A stretch of DNA of 64,000 nucleotides from Sphingobacterium sp. JB170 (GTDB taxonomy: Bacteria; Bacteroidota; Bacteroidia; Sphingobacteriales; Sphingobacteriaceae), in NCBI RefSeq assembly GCF_900163865.1, contig NZ_FUKU01000055.1:1-64000 (forward strand), given 5' to 3'. The notes under the pieces were generated by a model. That model made no database searches. It was not told the origin of the DNA and saw only the letters and a list, made by a program, of their open reading frames with translations. A program made the position numbers and the translations under genes. Shown here in pieces: positions 8,582-17,600 of this stretch (position 1 is its first letter; every line of letters begins with the position of its first letter).

Positions 8582-9457
8582 ATGCGACAAAAATCAAATT
8601 CTATACCTGTAAATTCTATTGCCAATACGATCGGCACAGAAATTTTTATTGGAAGAATGACGAGTAAGAATTTTCATTCTTACGAACATTTTGAGGAATT
8701 TGAAAATATAAAACAATCACACAGGGACGAATATCATTTGTTCTTCTTGCAAGAAAAAGGAACAACTACAATTGAAATTGATTTTCATAAACACACCCTA
8801 AAACCGTCATCAGTTATTTTTATTCATCAAAATCAGGTGCATCGAACCTTGTCGTTTAAAAACGCAGTTGTAAGCATTTGGGCAATCAGCAATGAAAATC
8901 TAAATTCAGAATACCTGGATTTTTTGGAAGACATCACACCAGCAAAACCTTTATCATTAAAAGCAGAAGTGTGTTCTATTATATCCGAAGCGGTTTCTTT
9001 GAGCATAAAAATTTTTGAAAGAAAAAACGACAAACTATATCATGCGTTATTAAAAGGCAGTTGCAACACTTTGGTTGCTTTAGTTGCTTCACAATATTTA
9101 GTCCAACCAAAACCGATCGGCAACCTTTCACGCTTTGAAATTGTATCAAAAGGTTTCAGAGCCTTGTTGGAAGGGAATTTTACCACTGCGAAACGTCCAA
9201 TAGAATACGCACAGCAATTAAACATTTCCGTTGCTTATTTGAACGAATGTGTCAAAAATACAACAGGGTATTCTGTTACGTATCACATACAACGGCGTAT
9301 TATTTTAGAGGCAAAACGTTTGCTTTCTCATTCTAACAAATCGGTAAAAGAAATTGCAACCGAATTGGGTTATGATGATTACCCTTATTTTTCCCGATTG
9401 TTTACTAAAGTTGCGGAAATGCCGGCTTTGACCTTTCGGAACAAAAACCGTGAATAA
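8582..9457 (+). CDS. AraC-family transcriptional regulator
   Basis: A 291-residue protein. An N-terminal cupin-like sensor domain (about residues 40-110, with SSVIFIHQNQVHRTL) precedes a C-terminal AraC double helix-turn-helix (about 195-288). The second HTH is typical: AKRLLSHSNKSVKEIATELGYDDYPYFSRLFTK. The effector is unknown. It lies 80 bases upstream of a siderophore-interacting protein on the same strand, so it probably controls that cassette. Third codon positions are strongly A/T and the gene is more AT-rich than its flanks, resembling Flavobacteriales codon use. With the IS66 relic beside it, this suggests horizontal acquisition. Confidence 0.85.
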   Translation: MRQKSNSIPVNSIANTIGTEIFIGRMTSKNFHSYEHFEEFENIKQSHRDEYHLFFLQEKGTTTIEIDFHKHTLKPSSVIFIHQNQVHRTLSFKNAVVSIWAISNENLNSEYLDFLEDITPAKPLSLKAEVCSIISEAVSLSIKIFERKNDKLYHALLKGSCNTLVALVASQYLVQPKPIGNLSRFEIVSKGFRALLEGNFTTAKRPIEYAQQLNISVAYLNECVKNTTGYSVTYHIQRRIILEAKRLLSHSNKSVKEIATELGYDDYPYFSRLFTKVAEMPALTFRNKNRE

Positions 9458-9536
9458 TCCAATACTTACCACTTTCCTGCCTTGTTTGATATTATTGTTC
9501 ATTGTTCCTTTGCAGTGAGTTATAAAATAACAAACA

Positions 9537-10247
9537 ATGATTTCAAGCATACCCAAATGGGTCAGTAATTTATTTGGAAATACTTTACGACCAAATGTGA
9601 AAATTGTAGAAATATCTTATTTGAGTCCACAAATAAAAAAGATACGTTTTCAAGGTGATATATCAAAATGGAGTTTTCAAATCGGTTTCGCAAGCGTAGT
9701 TCGTGTAAGTGAAACAGAGTTTAGAAATTATACAATTGCTTATCACGATAAGGAAAATGGAATTTTTGACATTGTTTTTCATATTCACGGCAGTGGAATT
9801 GGCAGCCAGCTTATCAATTCATTAAAAACAAATGACGAGCTGTTTATTAGTCCACCGAGAGGAAAAAAGTTTTACGAACCAAGCATAAAACAGCAGTTTA
9901 TTGTTGGTGATGAAACTTCGTTAGGACTTGCTTGTTCGTTTCTATCTTTTTTGAGACAAGGCCAACATCAATTTCAATTCTATTTTGAATTGGACGAAGA
10001 AAACAGAAATGTTCCAGAATTATTAGGCTTGGAAAACTGTACCATATTTTTTAAAAACGGCTCTTTCAGAAATAAAGAATGGATAAGCAATTTACCGATT
10101 TTTCAGACATTGGATTTGGCTACCGCAAGTTTTGTTTTATCAGGAAATGTAAAATCTGTTCAAACGTTCAGACAGATTTTGAAAAACAAAACCGCAGGTA
10201 AAATATTCTCTCAAGGTTATTGGCTTGAGGGAAAAAAAGGATTATAA
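9537..10247 (+). CDS. Siderophore-interacting protein, FAD-dependent ferric-reductase family
   Basis: A 236-residue protein resembling the SIP/ViuB family, which reduces Fe(III)-siderophore in the cytoplasm to release iron using FAD and NAD(P)H or ferredoxin. An FAD-binding barrel occupies about residues 15-115: LSPQIKKIRFQGD, then FRNYTIAYHD in place of the usual R-x-Y-T(S/V) flavin motif, then FDIVFHIHGSGIG and the PRGKKF loop. A C-terminal reductase-like part follows, with FIVGDETSLG near residue 120. There is no signal peptide. It sits between an AraC regulator and a 70-residue protein, separated from the latter by 17 bases, so an operon is likely. No siderophore synthesis or receptor genes adjoin it. 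Confidence 0.8.
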   Translation: MISSIPKWVSNLFGNTLRPNVKIVEISYLSPQIKKIRFQGDISKWSFQIGFASVVRVSETEFRNYTIAYHDKENGIFDIVFHIHGSGIGSQLINSLKTNDELFISPPRGKKFYEPSIKQQFIVGDETSLGLACSFLSFLRQGQHQFQFYFELDEENRNVPELLGLENCTIFFKNGSFRNKEWISNLPIFQTLDLATASFVLSGNVKSVQTFRQILKNKTAGKIFSQGYWLEGKKGL

Positions 10248-10264
10248 GATTAAATTTCAGTATC

Positions 10265-10477
10265 ATGATTTATGTATTTAAAACATCCGTATTCACGGAT
10301 AATGACGTTCAGTCATTAAAACCACATTTGGATAAACTTCCACAAACGCAATGGAACTTTGACCTTGGAGATTGCGACAAAATTTTACGCATAGATAGTC
10401 CGCAAGGAGTGTCAGCAGAATTAATAATTAAACTTTTACAGGATAAAGGTTTTGACTGCGAGAACCTGTTATTTTAA
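10265..10477 (+). CDS. Small HMA-like/ferredoxin-fold protein
   Basis: A 70-residue protein (MIYVFKTSVFTDNDVQSLKP...). The beta-alpha-beta-beta-alpha-beta order and the pattern of a start strand, an LKPHLDKLP helix, an ILRIDSP strand, an ELIIKLLQDKGF helix and a final short strand fit a heavy-metal-associated-like fold, but the CxxC metal motif is absent. The only cysteines are in GDCDK and DCENL. It lies 17 bases behind the siderophore-interacting protein and is likely co-transcribed. The role is unknown. The terminator hairpin starts inside its last codons. Confidence 0.55.
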   Translation: MIYVFKTSVFTDNDVQSLKPHLDKLPQTQWNFDLGDCDKILRIDSPQGVSAELIIKLLQDKGFDCENLLF

Positions 10478-10491
10478 ACAGGTTCTTTTCT
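10461..10491 (+). terminator. Rho-independent terminator overlapping the stop codon
   Basis: A perfect 10-bp stem (AGAACCTGTT at 10461-10470, AACAGGTTCT at 10477-10486) with a 6-base loop is followed by TTTCTC. It ends the AraC/SIP cassette. The 440 bases downstream to 10934 hold no recognisable gene. Confidence 0.8.
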
Positions 10492-10934
10492 CTAGAGACT
10501 TTTTCTCAATACTTCAAAACATCTGAATGGATAAATTTTGCATTGAAACACTAGTCTGAACGCAAGGCATCGACTGCAAAGACACTAAAGTCGATTCTCA
10601 TTTCGAAAGTTAATTGGCTTAATAAGACTTTCAATGGTTAACACTTTATTTTACTTTTTCGACTGCTTGAAGGTCAATTTAAATATCTCTAGCTAGACAA
10701 TGTTTATATTCAACGGCGTAATTTAAAAATACGCGTTTGAAATTATCCACTTATACACCTACCTCATATAGTGTCTCGCAGATCATTTAGCGTGCGTTAA
10801 CTGCAATGGTTCTCAAGCTGCTGTTATTTCATCTTTTATGAATTATTTAGTAACTTTACAGTGCTATAAATGCAGACAATAATAACACAACCAACTTTAC
10901 GAGGATTTCTCAGCATACTTAATTTTGTTTTAGA

Positions 10935-11582
10935 ATGAAAAGCATTAGCCTTGATGTCGTGCAGGATAAAATACTTGCTATATTTAATAATATTCAACCG
11001 CTTGGCCAAGAACTGACTGACGAAATCCGGTTGCATGGTAAGCTTACTCGGTCCGAAAAAAAATGCGACCTATTACAATTCCATCAGATCAATAAATCTA
11101 TACATTTCATCCTAAGTGGTTGTGTAAGAGTTTATTGTATCAATGATAAAGGAGAAGAGCATACCTCGTGGCTCTTAACCGAAGGTGATCTCGCAATATC
11201 GATATCTACATATACTTGGATAACCGGAACTAAAAATGCTGTAGGCTCTGCAGTAGGTGAGGAGGTTCCTGCAACAAGACGAAGCCATGCAAGTTACACT
11301 GTCACCGTGGATGAGCGTACTTTTCGTAATGTATGTAACACGTCCGCATGCAAAGGTGCCAGTCAATATGATCTAAATAATTATAATTGTATAGCTTGTG
11401 CAATTGATGTGTTTAATGCTGCATTGCCATCGACTAAACCTTTCAGTGTCGCAGATAGCCCGATTGGTTTTACTACACCTGCCGGTTTATATGGAAGATT
11501 GAACCAAATAAACAGTGCGGGTGTTTCTGGAGTATCAATGAATCAAGCGAATGCCCCAGTTAACAGCTCCCCATGTAACTAA
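10935..11582 (+). CDS. Chimeric ORF: Crp/Fnr sensor domain joined to the tail of a secreted protein
   Basis: A 215-residue frame made of two unlike parts. Residues 1 to about 88 are the start of a Crp/Fnr cyclic-nucleotide-binding domain: LDVVQDKILAIFNNIQPL, the LTRSEKKCDLL helix, INKSIHFILSGCVRVYCI and EEHTSWLLTEGDLAISI. The rest of that regulator, including the HTH, is missing. From about residue 92 the frame continues as the C-terminal part of a Bacteroidota secreted protein, with YDLNNYNCIACAIDVFNAALP, TTPAGLYGRL and a terminal SSPCN. The Asn-Cys motif resembles the catalytic Cys region of papain-like/NlpC-type proteins. There is no signal peptide, so the tail is probably not exported. 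It looks like a deletion-generated fusion. Confidence 0.6.
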   Translation: MKSISLDVVQDKILAIFNNIQPLGQELTDEIRLHGKLTRSEKKCDLLQFHQINKSIHFILSGCVRVYCINDKGEEHTSWLLTEGDLAISISTYTWITGTKNAVGSAVGEEVPATRRSHASYTVTVDERTFRNVCNTSACKGASQYDLNNYNCIACAIDVFNAALPSTKPFSVADSPIGFTTPAGLYGRLNQINSAGVSGVSMNQANAPVNSSPCN

Positions 11583-11594
11583 AAAAATAACGAT

Positions 11595-11981
11595 ATGAAA
11601 ATGAAAACAGTTATCATAACGGGATTAATTATACTTACGATTCCTAATTTACCAATTATCAACAAGTATATTGCCCATAAACTTGATGAAGGCCATTTCA
11701 AGTATGCGAACTTAGATGGATCATTCACAATGACGCAGAGTTTCTCTTTTAAAAGTCCCGGCTTTTCGACGTTTGGTTTTAAACACTTTATCAAAGAGAC
11801 CACTCCAAGCGCTGAAAATCAGAAGTTATATCGGCTATACACCATTAATCCGCTTTGTTTTTGGCGATGGAATAATTATTTACGTCATGGGATACATTTT
11901 GATTATATGGAGTGGAGCATAATCGAAGAGAATAGAGGGCAAAAGGGAGTTAGTGAAGGCACCGGTTGGCAAAGTTTTTAA
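11595..11981 (+). CDS. Small membrane-anchored protein of unknown function
   Basis: A 128-residue protein with an N-terminal hydrophobic segment (VIITGLIILTIPNLPII) acting as signal or anchor, then a soluble part with LDGSFTMTQSF and KLYRLYTINPLCFWRWNNYL. The latter Leu-Tyr-Arg-Leu...CFWRW pattern seems conserved in small proteins that follow secreted papain-like genes in sphingobacteria (recollection, unverified). It starts 13 bases after the chimeric ORF and is probably co-transcribed. I infer it partnered the lost full-length secreted protein. Confidence 0.45.
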   Translation: MKMKTVIITGLIILTIPNLPIINKYIAHKLDEGHFKYANLDGSFTMTQSFSFKSPGFSTFGFKHFIKETTPSAENQKLYRLYTINPLCFWRWNNYLRHGIHFDYMEWSIIEENRGQKGVSEGTGWQSF

Positions 11982-12568
11982 ATCGTCATAGTGTTAGCTT
12001 GTAATAGGCGCCACCAGTAATTTTGGTTACATGGATAACAGTATAATTTGTATAAAGTTAAAGATTAAATATTTATTTAATAGATTGAATCTCGCTCCTC
12101 TTTTCTTTGTCTGCAGAATATTAAGACCATAAGTCCCAATGACATAAAGGACCTGTATCTGCCGAACGATAAGAAAATTAGTCCGCAATCAAATGTGTAG
12201 TTAGTAGGGCAGATATCTTTGGATAAACCGTTGTTGCAAGTAAGTCTATTAAAATATATTGGGAGTAAGTGTGTTGAGCACAATTATTTTTTAAATTACA
12301 CCTTTCGCTGGTTACTTCATGATGCCGTGTGACAAAGAAAAATTACTTCTTTTGGGTGTAATAATTTACCTTCAATAGCCCTTGTATTTGGATTGGTTTC
12401 TTTCTTTTTTTCTATGCTGGTTACACGGTGCATTTATTATTTGCTTATTGCACCTTAACGATTGGATGCAACAATACAGTGAACACCTGAAAATTAGATT
12501 TACTTCGCTTGTTTTATATGTAATATATTGTTAATATTATATTAACCATTAATTTACAATACTTGTAT
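11982..12568. other. Intergenic region, mostly featureless
   Basis: About 590 AT-rich bases. On the plus strand near 12083-12330 a frame reads protein-like (KTISPNDIKDLYLPNDKKIS..., then LVGQISLDKPLLQVSLLKYI) and is split by a single TAG near 12197. It may be a gene remnant but matches nothing I know. No RNA gene or strong hairpin was seen. Confidence 0.3.
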
Positions 12569-12576
12569 TAATTTTG
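12569..12576 (+). promoter_or_regulatory. Candidate -7 box for the ECF sigma factor gene
   Basis: TAATTTTG matches TAnnTTTG and lies 60 bases before the sigma-factor start codon. No -33 TTTG at normal spacing is present, so the promoter could be weak or regulated. Confidence 0.35.
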
Positions 12577-12636
12577 ACGGTGTTGTTAAGACCAAGTTTG
12601 AGCGAAAGAGAATACTAACTTTAAGAAATAAAACAG

Positions 12637-13215
12637 ATGTCGCAGTATCGGTCATATTCAGATGAAGCATTGGTTCATCTGGTTGCAGATGACGATCATG
12701 CAGCCTATATGGAGATTTATGATCGATATGCAGGTGTACTTTATGTCCATGCCCGGAAAAAATTGAATGATAGGGAAGAAGCAAAAGACCTGATTCAGGA
12801 GCTGTTTACCTCATTTTGGAAGAACCGTGCTAAATTGCAACTTCAAACCCAATTATCAATCTACTTATATACGGCTATACGTTACCGTATCATCAACTGC
12901 ATCACGCATAAAAAGCTAGAATCTACCTACCTGGAATCACAAAAAGATATTTTCCATTTCGAGTCTGTACAGACGGATCATTTAGTGCGAGAAAAAGAAC
13001 TTAAGCGATTGATTTCAAGTGAAGTGGATTGTTTGCCGAAAAAAATGCGCGAAATATTTCGTATGAGTCGCCAGCTGAATCTTACCCATAAGGAGATTGC
13101 CCAAGAGTTGGATATATCGGAAGCGACAGTAAAAAAGCAGGTAAACAATGCCTTGAAGGTGCTGCGTGTAAAATTACGGCCCTTATTTTCTTTTCTAGTG
13201 ACTCTTTTTGTATAG
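12637..13215 (+). CDS. ECF RNA polymerase sigma factor (Bacteroidota sigma-70 expansion family)
   Basis: A 192-residue sigma factor. Region 2 occupies about residues 10-80 (DHAAYMEIYDRYAGVLYVHARKK, then EEAKDLIQELFTSFWKNR). Region 4 occupies about 125-180, with LPKKMREIFRMSRQLNLTHKEIAQELDISEATVKKQVNNAL giving the -35 recognition HTH. It is followed by FecR and an STN-domain SusC, the standard arrangement in which a surface signal passes from SusC through FecR to release the sigma factor, which then activates the susC operon. The 100-base gap to fecR has no terminator. Confidence 0.93.
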   Translation: MSQYRSYSDEALVHLVADDDHAAYMEIYDRYAGVLYVHARKKLNDREEAKDLIQELFTSFWKNRAKLQLQTQLSIYLYTAIRYRIINCITHKKLESTYLESQKDIFHFESVQTDHLVREKELKRLISSEVDCLPKKMREIFRMSRQLNLTHKEIAQELDISEATVKKQVNNALKVLRVKLRPLFSFLVTLFV

Positions 13216-13314
13216 AAAGAGACATCCCTAACATTTTTTTATTTTTTTTCTACGCCCTAAGCCGACTTGCCTTGACTATAGTAATGTAGACCGGGGCGAG
13301 ATGTCCCAGATAAT

Positions 13315-14454
13315 ATGGAGAAAAGAGCATTAAAAGACTTATTAAAACGCTACCGAGAAAATAAATGCACGGAGGAGGAGCGTGCTTATATAGAAAGCTG
13401 GTACAACAAGGATATTAAAGATGAAATTACAATATCCGAACAGGAGATTGAGCACGATATACAGGCTATCCGGGAGCAATTGCCGGTTCCAGTCCGGCGG
13501 CCCGCCATTGCTTGGAGAGGCTATGCAGCAGCGGCGGCAGTAGCTATTATCTGCGGACTGTTTATTTATATTCGTAACGTGCCGGATGCTAAAAATTTAT
13601 CCTCAAAATCGGTGGTAGTAACAGCCAGTGACGTGATGCCGGGAAGTAACAAGGCGACATTGACGTTGGCCGATGGTTCTGAAGTTCTTCTCGACGACCA
13701 GGCTGTAGGAACCATTGCTCAACAGGCTGAGCAAATGGTTTACAAAACAGAGGATGGGCAGATTGTATACCAGAGCGGTGAACAGCAAACCGATTTGTCA
13801 AAACCTTCATTCAATACCATCACAACGCCTAGGGGAGGACAATATCATGTTACTTTACCGGACGGGACCAAGGTCTGGATCAACGCGGCTTCTTCCTTAC
13901 GGTATAATACAAGTAACGTGGCAGGCGAACGCTTGGTTGAATTGAAGGGAGAGGGGTATTTTGAAGTAGCTCCAGATGCCGATCGTCCGTTTAAGGTCAT
14001 CACCGACAATCAGGTTGTGGAAGTGCTGGGTACGCATTTTAATATCAACAGCTACAACGATGAACCCTCGACAAAAACCACCCTCCTTGAAGGGTCGGTA
14101 AAAATCCTAGAGAAAAAGACGAAAAGGACGGCTGTTCTTAAACCCGGGCAACAAGCTTCCTTGGGTAAGAATAACAAACTCATGGTGAAAAACGTTGCAG
14201 CGGGTGACGCTGTGGCATGGAAAGATGGTTTGTTCCGTTTCAATCATTCCGATATTGAGATCGTCATGCGCCAAATGTCCAGATGGTATGATGTTGAGGT
14301 TGAATTTGAAGGGGAGGAGCCCGCTATTAAGTTATGGGGGGAGGTATACCGGAACGTCAATGCTTCGCAAGCATTGGAAATATTAACCTATTTTAACTTG
14401 AAGTATCGAATAGAAACTAAGGATGGTGTGAAGAAAATCATCATCCATTCATAA
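13315..14454 (+). CDS. FecR-type anti-sigma factor
   Basis: A 379-residue protein. The cytoplasmic N-terminal part (about residues 1-65, LKDLLKRYRENKCTEEERAYIESWY) binds the sigma factor. One membrane helix follows at about 67-85 (GYAAAAAVAIICGLFIYI). The periplasmic FecR domain (about 165-265, with TPRGGQYHVTLPDGTKVWINAAS, then GERLVELKGEGYFEVAPD and VEVLGTHFNINSY) precedes a C-terminal domain ending LEILTYFNLKYRIE that contacts the STN domain of the receptor. It keeps the ECF sigma factor inactive until the neighbouring SusC is loaded. The length is normal. Confidence 0.93.
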   Translation: MEKRALKDLLKRYRENKCTEEERAYIESWYNKDIKDEITISEQEIEHDIQAIREQLPVPVRRPAIAWRGYAAAAAVAIICGLFIYIRNVPDAKNLSSKSVVVTASDVMPGSNKATLTLADGSEVLLDDQAVGTIAQQAEQMVYKTEDGQIVYQSGEQQTDLSKPSFNTITTPRGGQYHVTLPDGTKVWINAASSLRYNTSNVAGERLVELKGEGYFEVAPDADRPFKVITDNQVVEVLGTHFNINSYNDEPSTKTTLLEGSVKILEKKTKRTAVLKPGQQASLGKNNKLMVKNVAAGDAVAWKDGLFRFNHSDIEIVMRQMSRWYDVEVEFEGEEPAIKLWGEVYRNVNASQALEILTYFNLKYRIETKDGVKKIIIHS

Positions 14455-14525
14455 ATATGCATTTTACAACCCTAAATCTTAAACAATGGAAGAAACAATA
14501 TAAAAAGGGAATAACAAAAAAAACA

Positions 14526-14547
14526 CCTTCTGACGGCTATCAGAAGG
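14526..14547. promoter_or_regulatory. Inverted repeat between fecR and susC
   Basis: An 8-bp perfect stem (CCTTCTGA at 14526-14533, TCAGAAGG at 14540-14547) with a 6-base loop. The adjoining A-tract lies on its 5' side, so it reads as a terminator (hairpin plus T-run) only on the minus strand, where there is no gene to terminate. On the plus strand it could be an mRNA-stability or processing hairpin separating fecR from the highly expressed susC. Confidence 0.5.
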
Positions 14548-14621
14548 CGTAAAAATTGAGTTAAACCTTAAAACTCGTTATTACAGATACATTAATTATT
14601 AACCCAAAGAATACAAATTTA

Positions 14622-17600
14622 ATGAAAATTAACTTGTGTGCAACTGGCCGGATTTTAAAACGGCCGTCTCCACGAATATTATCCTTTTTTTCTCAAATAA
14701 AAAAAGATAATAATTTGATTGCCAGCGATATTTTTTTTGTGCGGTCCAATCTTATGATCGGTGTTTTAGTGCTCGCTTTTGTACTGCTTAGTGCAAGCAG
14801 CTTTGCACAAAAAGTGACTATCGATGTGAAAGATGAAACCATGGAAGCAATCTTTCAAGCGATTAAAAAGCAAACGAACTATGTGTTTGTATACGATAGC
14901 GAGACTTTGAAAGATCGCAGAATAAACTTAAAAGTTGAAAATGCTTCGGTTGAAGAAACCCTAACGAAATGTTTTGTTGGCCTGCCCTTTTCCTATAAGA
15001 TCGTTGCCAATAATATTCTCATCCGCGAGGTGGAGGAGGATCTCAAAGAACCCCTAACGATACAGGAACGAGAATTAACCGGGACTCTCCACAATAGGCA
15101 GGGTGAGCCAATAGCAGGTGCAACGGTCAAATTAAAAAACACCAATTTGGTGGCCGTTACCGACCCCGAAGGTTTCTACCGGCTGAGGATCACCCAAGCG
15201 GGACCAGTCGTCTTGCTGTTTTCCAGTATAGGATATGAAAACGTTGAATCGGTCGTTAGCGCTGATAGCCAGATGCTAAACGTTACCTTAACCGAGCACG
15301 TTAGTGATCTGGATGAGGTTGTCGTTGTCGGATATGGAACACAGAAAAAGGTAAACCTTACCGGCGCTGTTAGCCAGATTTCTGGTGAAGACTTTGAGCA
15401 GCGCCCGGTAACGCAGCTTAGCCAGGCGCTTCAGGGAGCTGTCCCTAACCTCAACGTGACCTTTGGATCGGGAAGACCAGGTACTAGCGGTAGCCTAAAC
15501 GTTCGGGGGACAACGTCCATAAATGGGGGAGGACCGCTGGTGCTTATCGATGGTATCCTAGGTACGTTGGACCGCGTCAATGTGAACGATGTAGAATCGG
15601 TAACGGTGCTGAAAGACGCTTCGGCGACAGCTGTGTACGGAGCCCGCGGAGCGTTTGGTGTCATATTGGTAACTACCAAAAGTGCCAAAGATGGCAAGAC
15701 CAATGTAGCGTATACAACCAATATGGGCGTTACCACCCATGCGACAAATACCGATTATATTACTTCTGGTTATTGGAATGCGAAGATCAGTGACGATGCG
15801 ATGTACAACGCATTGGGATATGGTACGACCCGCTATAGCGAGGAAGATTACAAAGAACTTTGGGACCGGGTCGACGATAAGACGGAACATCCGGATCGAC
15901 CTTGGGTGGTGATTAAACAAAATGCCAGTGGACAGGACATGTACCGTTATTATGCAAATTTCGACTGGTTTAATTACCTCTACGATGATAGCCGTCCCAA
16001 ACAGGATCATAACCTGACCATCTCTGGAGGCGATCAGAAAACGCAGTATTCACTGACAGCTGCCACGTCGAAAGAACAAGGTATTTTCAATATTAATCCC
16101 GATCATTACAAACGACATAACCTAAGAGCCAAGATAAAGAATTCGGTAACCGATTGGTTAAGTATAAGCAACAATACGCACTTCTTTAAATCGGCTTATA
16201 ACTGGCATGGCCTATCCACTAATTTCAACGAAGTGGAAAATGGTGTCAGTAACGATCCGACGTACCAATATCATCCGGCTTATGTGCCCCGGAACCCCGA
16301 CGGCACCCTCACCGGATACACCCAGATCAATAGCTACCCTATCGGTTATGGCATGCACAATGCGCTGGAAAGCGGTACGATGAAAGGGTATTCCAATGGA
16401 ACCGAACTAACCAATACCACGGAGGCCATATTCAAACTGACCGAAGGGTTGACAGTAACAGCTAATTATTCCTACCGGGAATACCGCTCCGATTATTCTT
16501 ACCGCCAAACGCCGCAATATTATTCGGTTTATCCCGGAACGCTCGAAAGAAGTAACCTTGCGGCCCTTAGCGCGGACCGGCTCGATGAACATATGACCAA
16601 GACGCACTGGAACTTTATCAATGTGTTTGGAAATTACAACAAATCCTTTGGCGAGCATAATGTTAGCGCGATGTTGGGTTTCAACCAGGAAGACCGAGCA
16701 TACAAACGTATTGGCGGTATAGGCGATAACCTACTGTCCGAATCGCTGAACGATCTGGGGCTAGTTGTGGGGAACCGCCAGTTTAAAGGGGGTGCTGATG
16801 AATGGGCCGTTCGCGGTGGCTTCTACCGCTTAAATTACAACTACCAAGGCAAATACCTTTTCGAGGCCAGCGGTAGGTACGATGGTACTTCGCGTTTTCC
16901 AAAACATAGCAGGTTTGGATTTTTTCCATCCTTCTCTGCCGGTTGGCGTATTAGTGAAGAAGCCTTTTTTAGTACTCTTAAACCGACTATCAACGAATTT
17001 AAAATCAGAGCTTCTTATGGTTCTCTAGGAAACCAGGAAGTAGACACCTATGCTTATATATCCGCTATGGGGACCGGGCAGATTGGTTATGCAGTAGACG
17101 GGCAGCGGCTCACAGTAACCCGACCTCCTGCGCCAGTGGCTAACACATTAACATGGGAGAGTGTAATGACCAAGAACTTGGGATTTGATCTAGCGATGTT
17201 TAGAAACCGCTTAACTGTAGAGGCTGATGTATACATCCGTGATACGCGTAAGATGCTCGGGCCGGGTATGCAGCTGCCAGGGGTATTTGGAGCTGGAGAA
17301 CCAAAGGTAAACGCTGCCGACCTGCGTACCAAAGGTTTCGACCTCTCCGTCGGTTGGAGCGATAGGTTTGATCTCGCAGGGAAGCCCTTTTCTTTTAATA
17401 TTCTTGGTATTCTCTCTGACTATACTGCTCGCGTCACCAAGTTTGACAACCCTTCAGGGAGTCTAGGTTCGCACTACGAGGGTAAACGTTGGGGCGAAAT
17501 TTGGGGTTATTCTTATGGCGGACTTTTTAAAACTAACGAAGAGGCGCAAGCCTGGGCATCCATTGTGAACCAAGATCAAATCAATAAGCGACGCGTGCAG

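Noticed and set aside
15558..16010. 150-codon antisense frame inside the STN-type susC
   Set aside because: Antisense shadow of a strongly supported gene, no family features.
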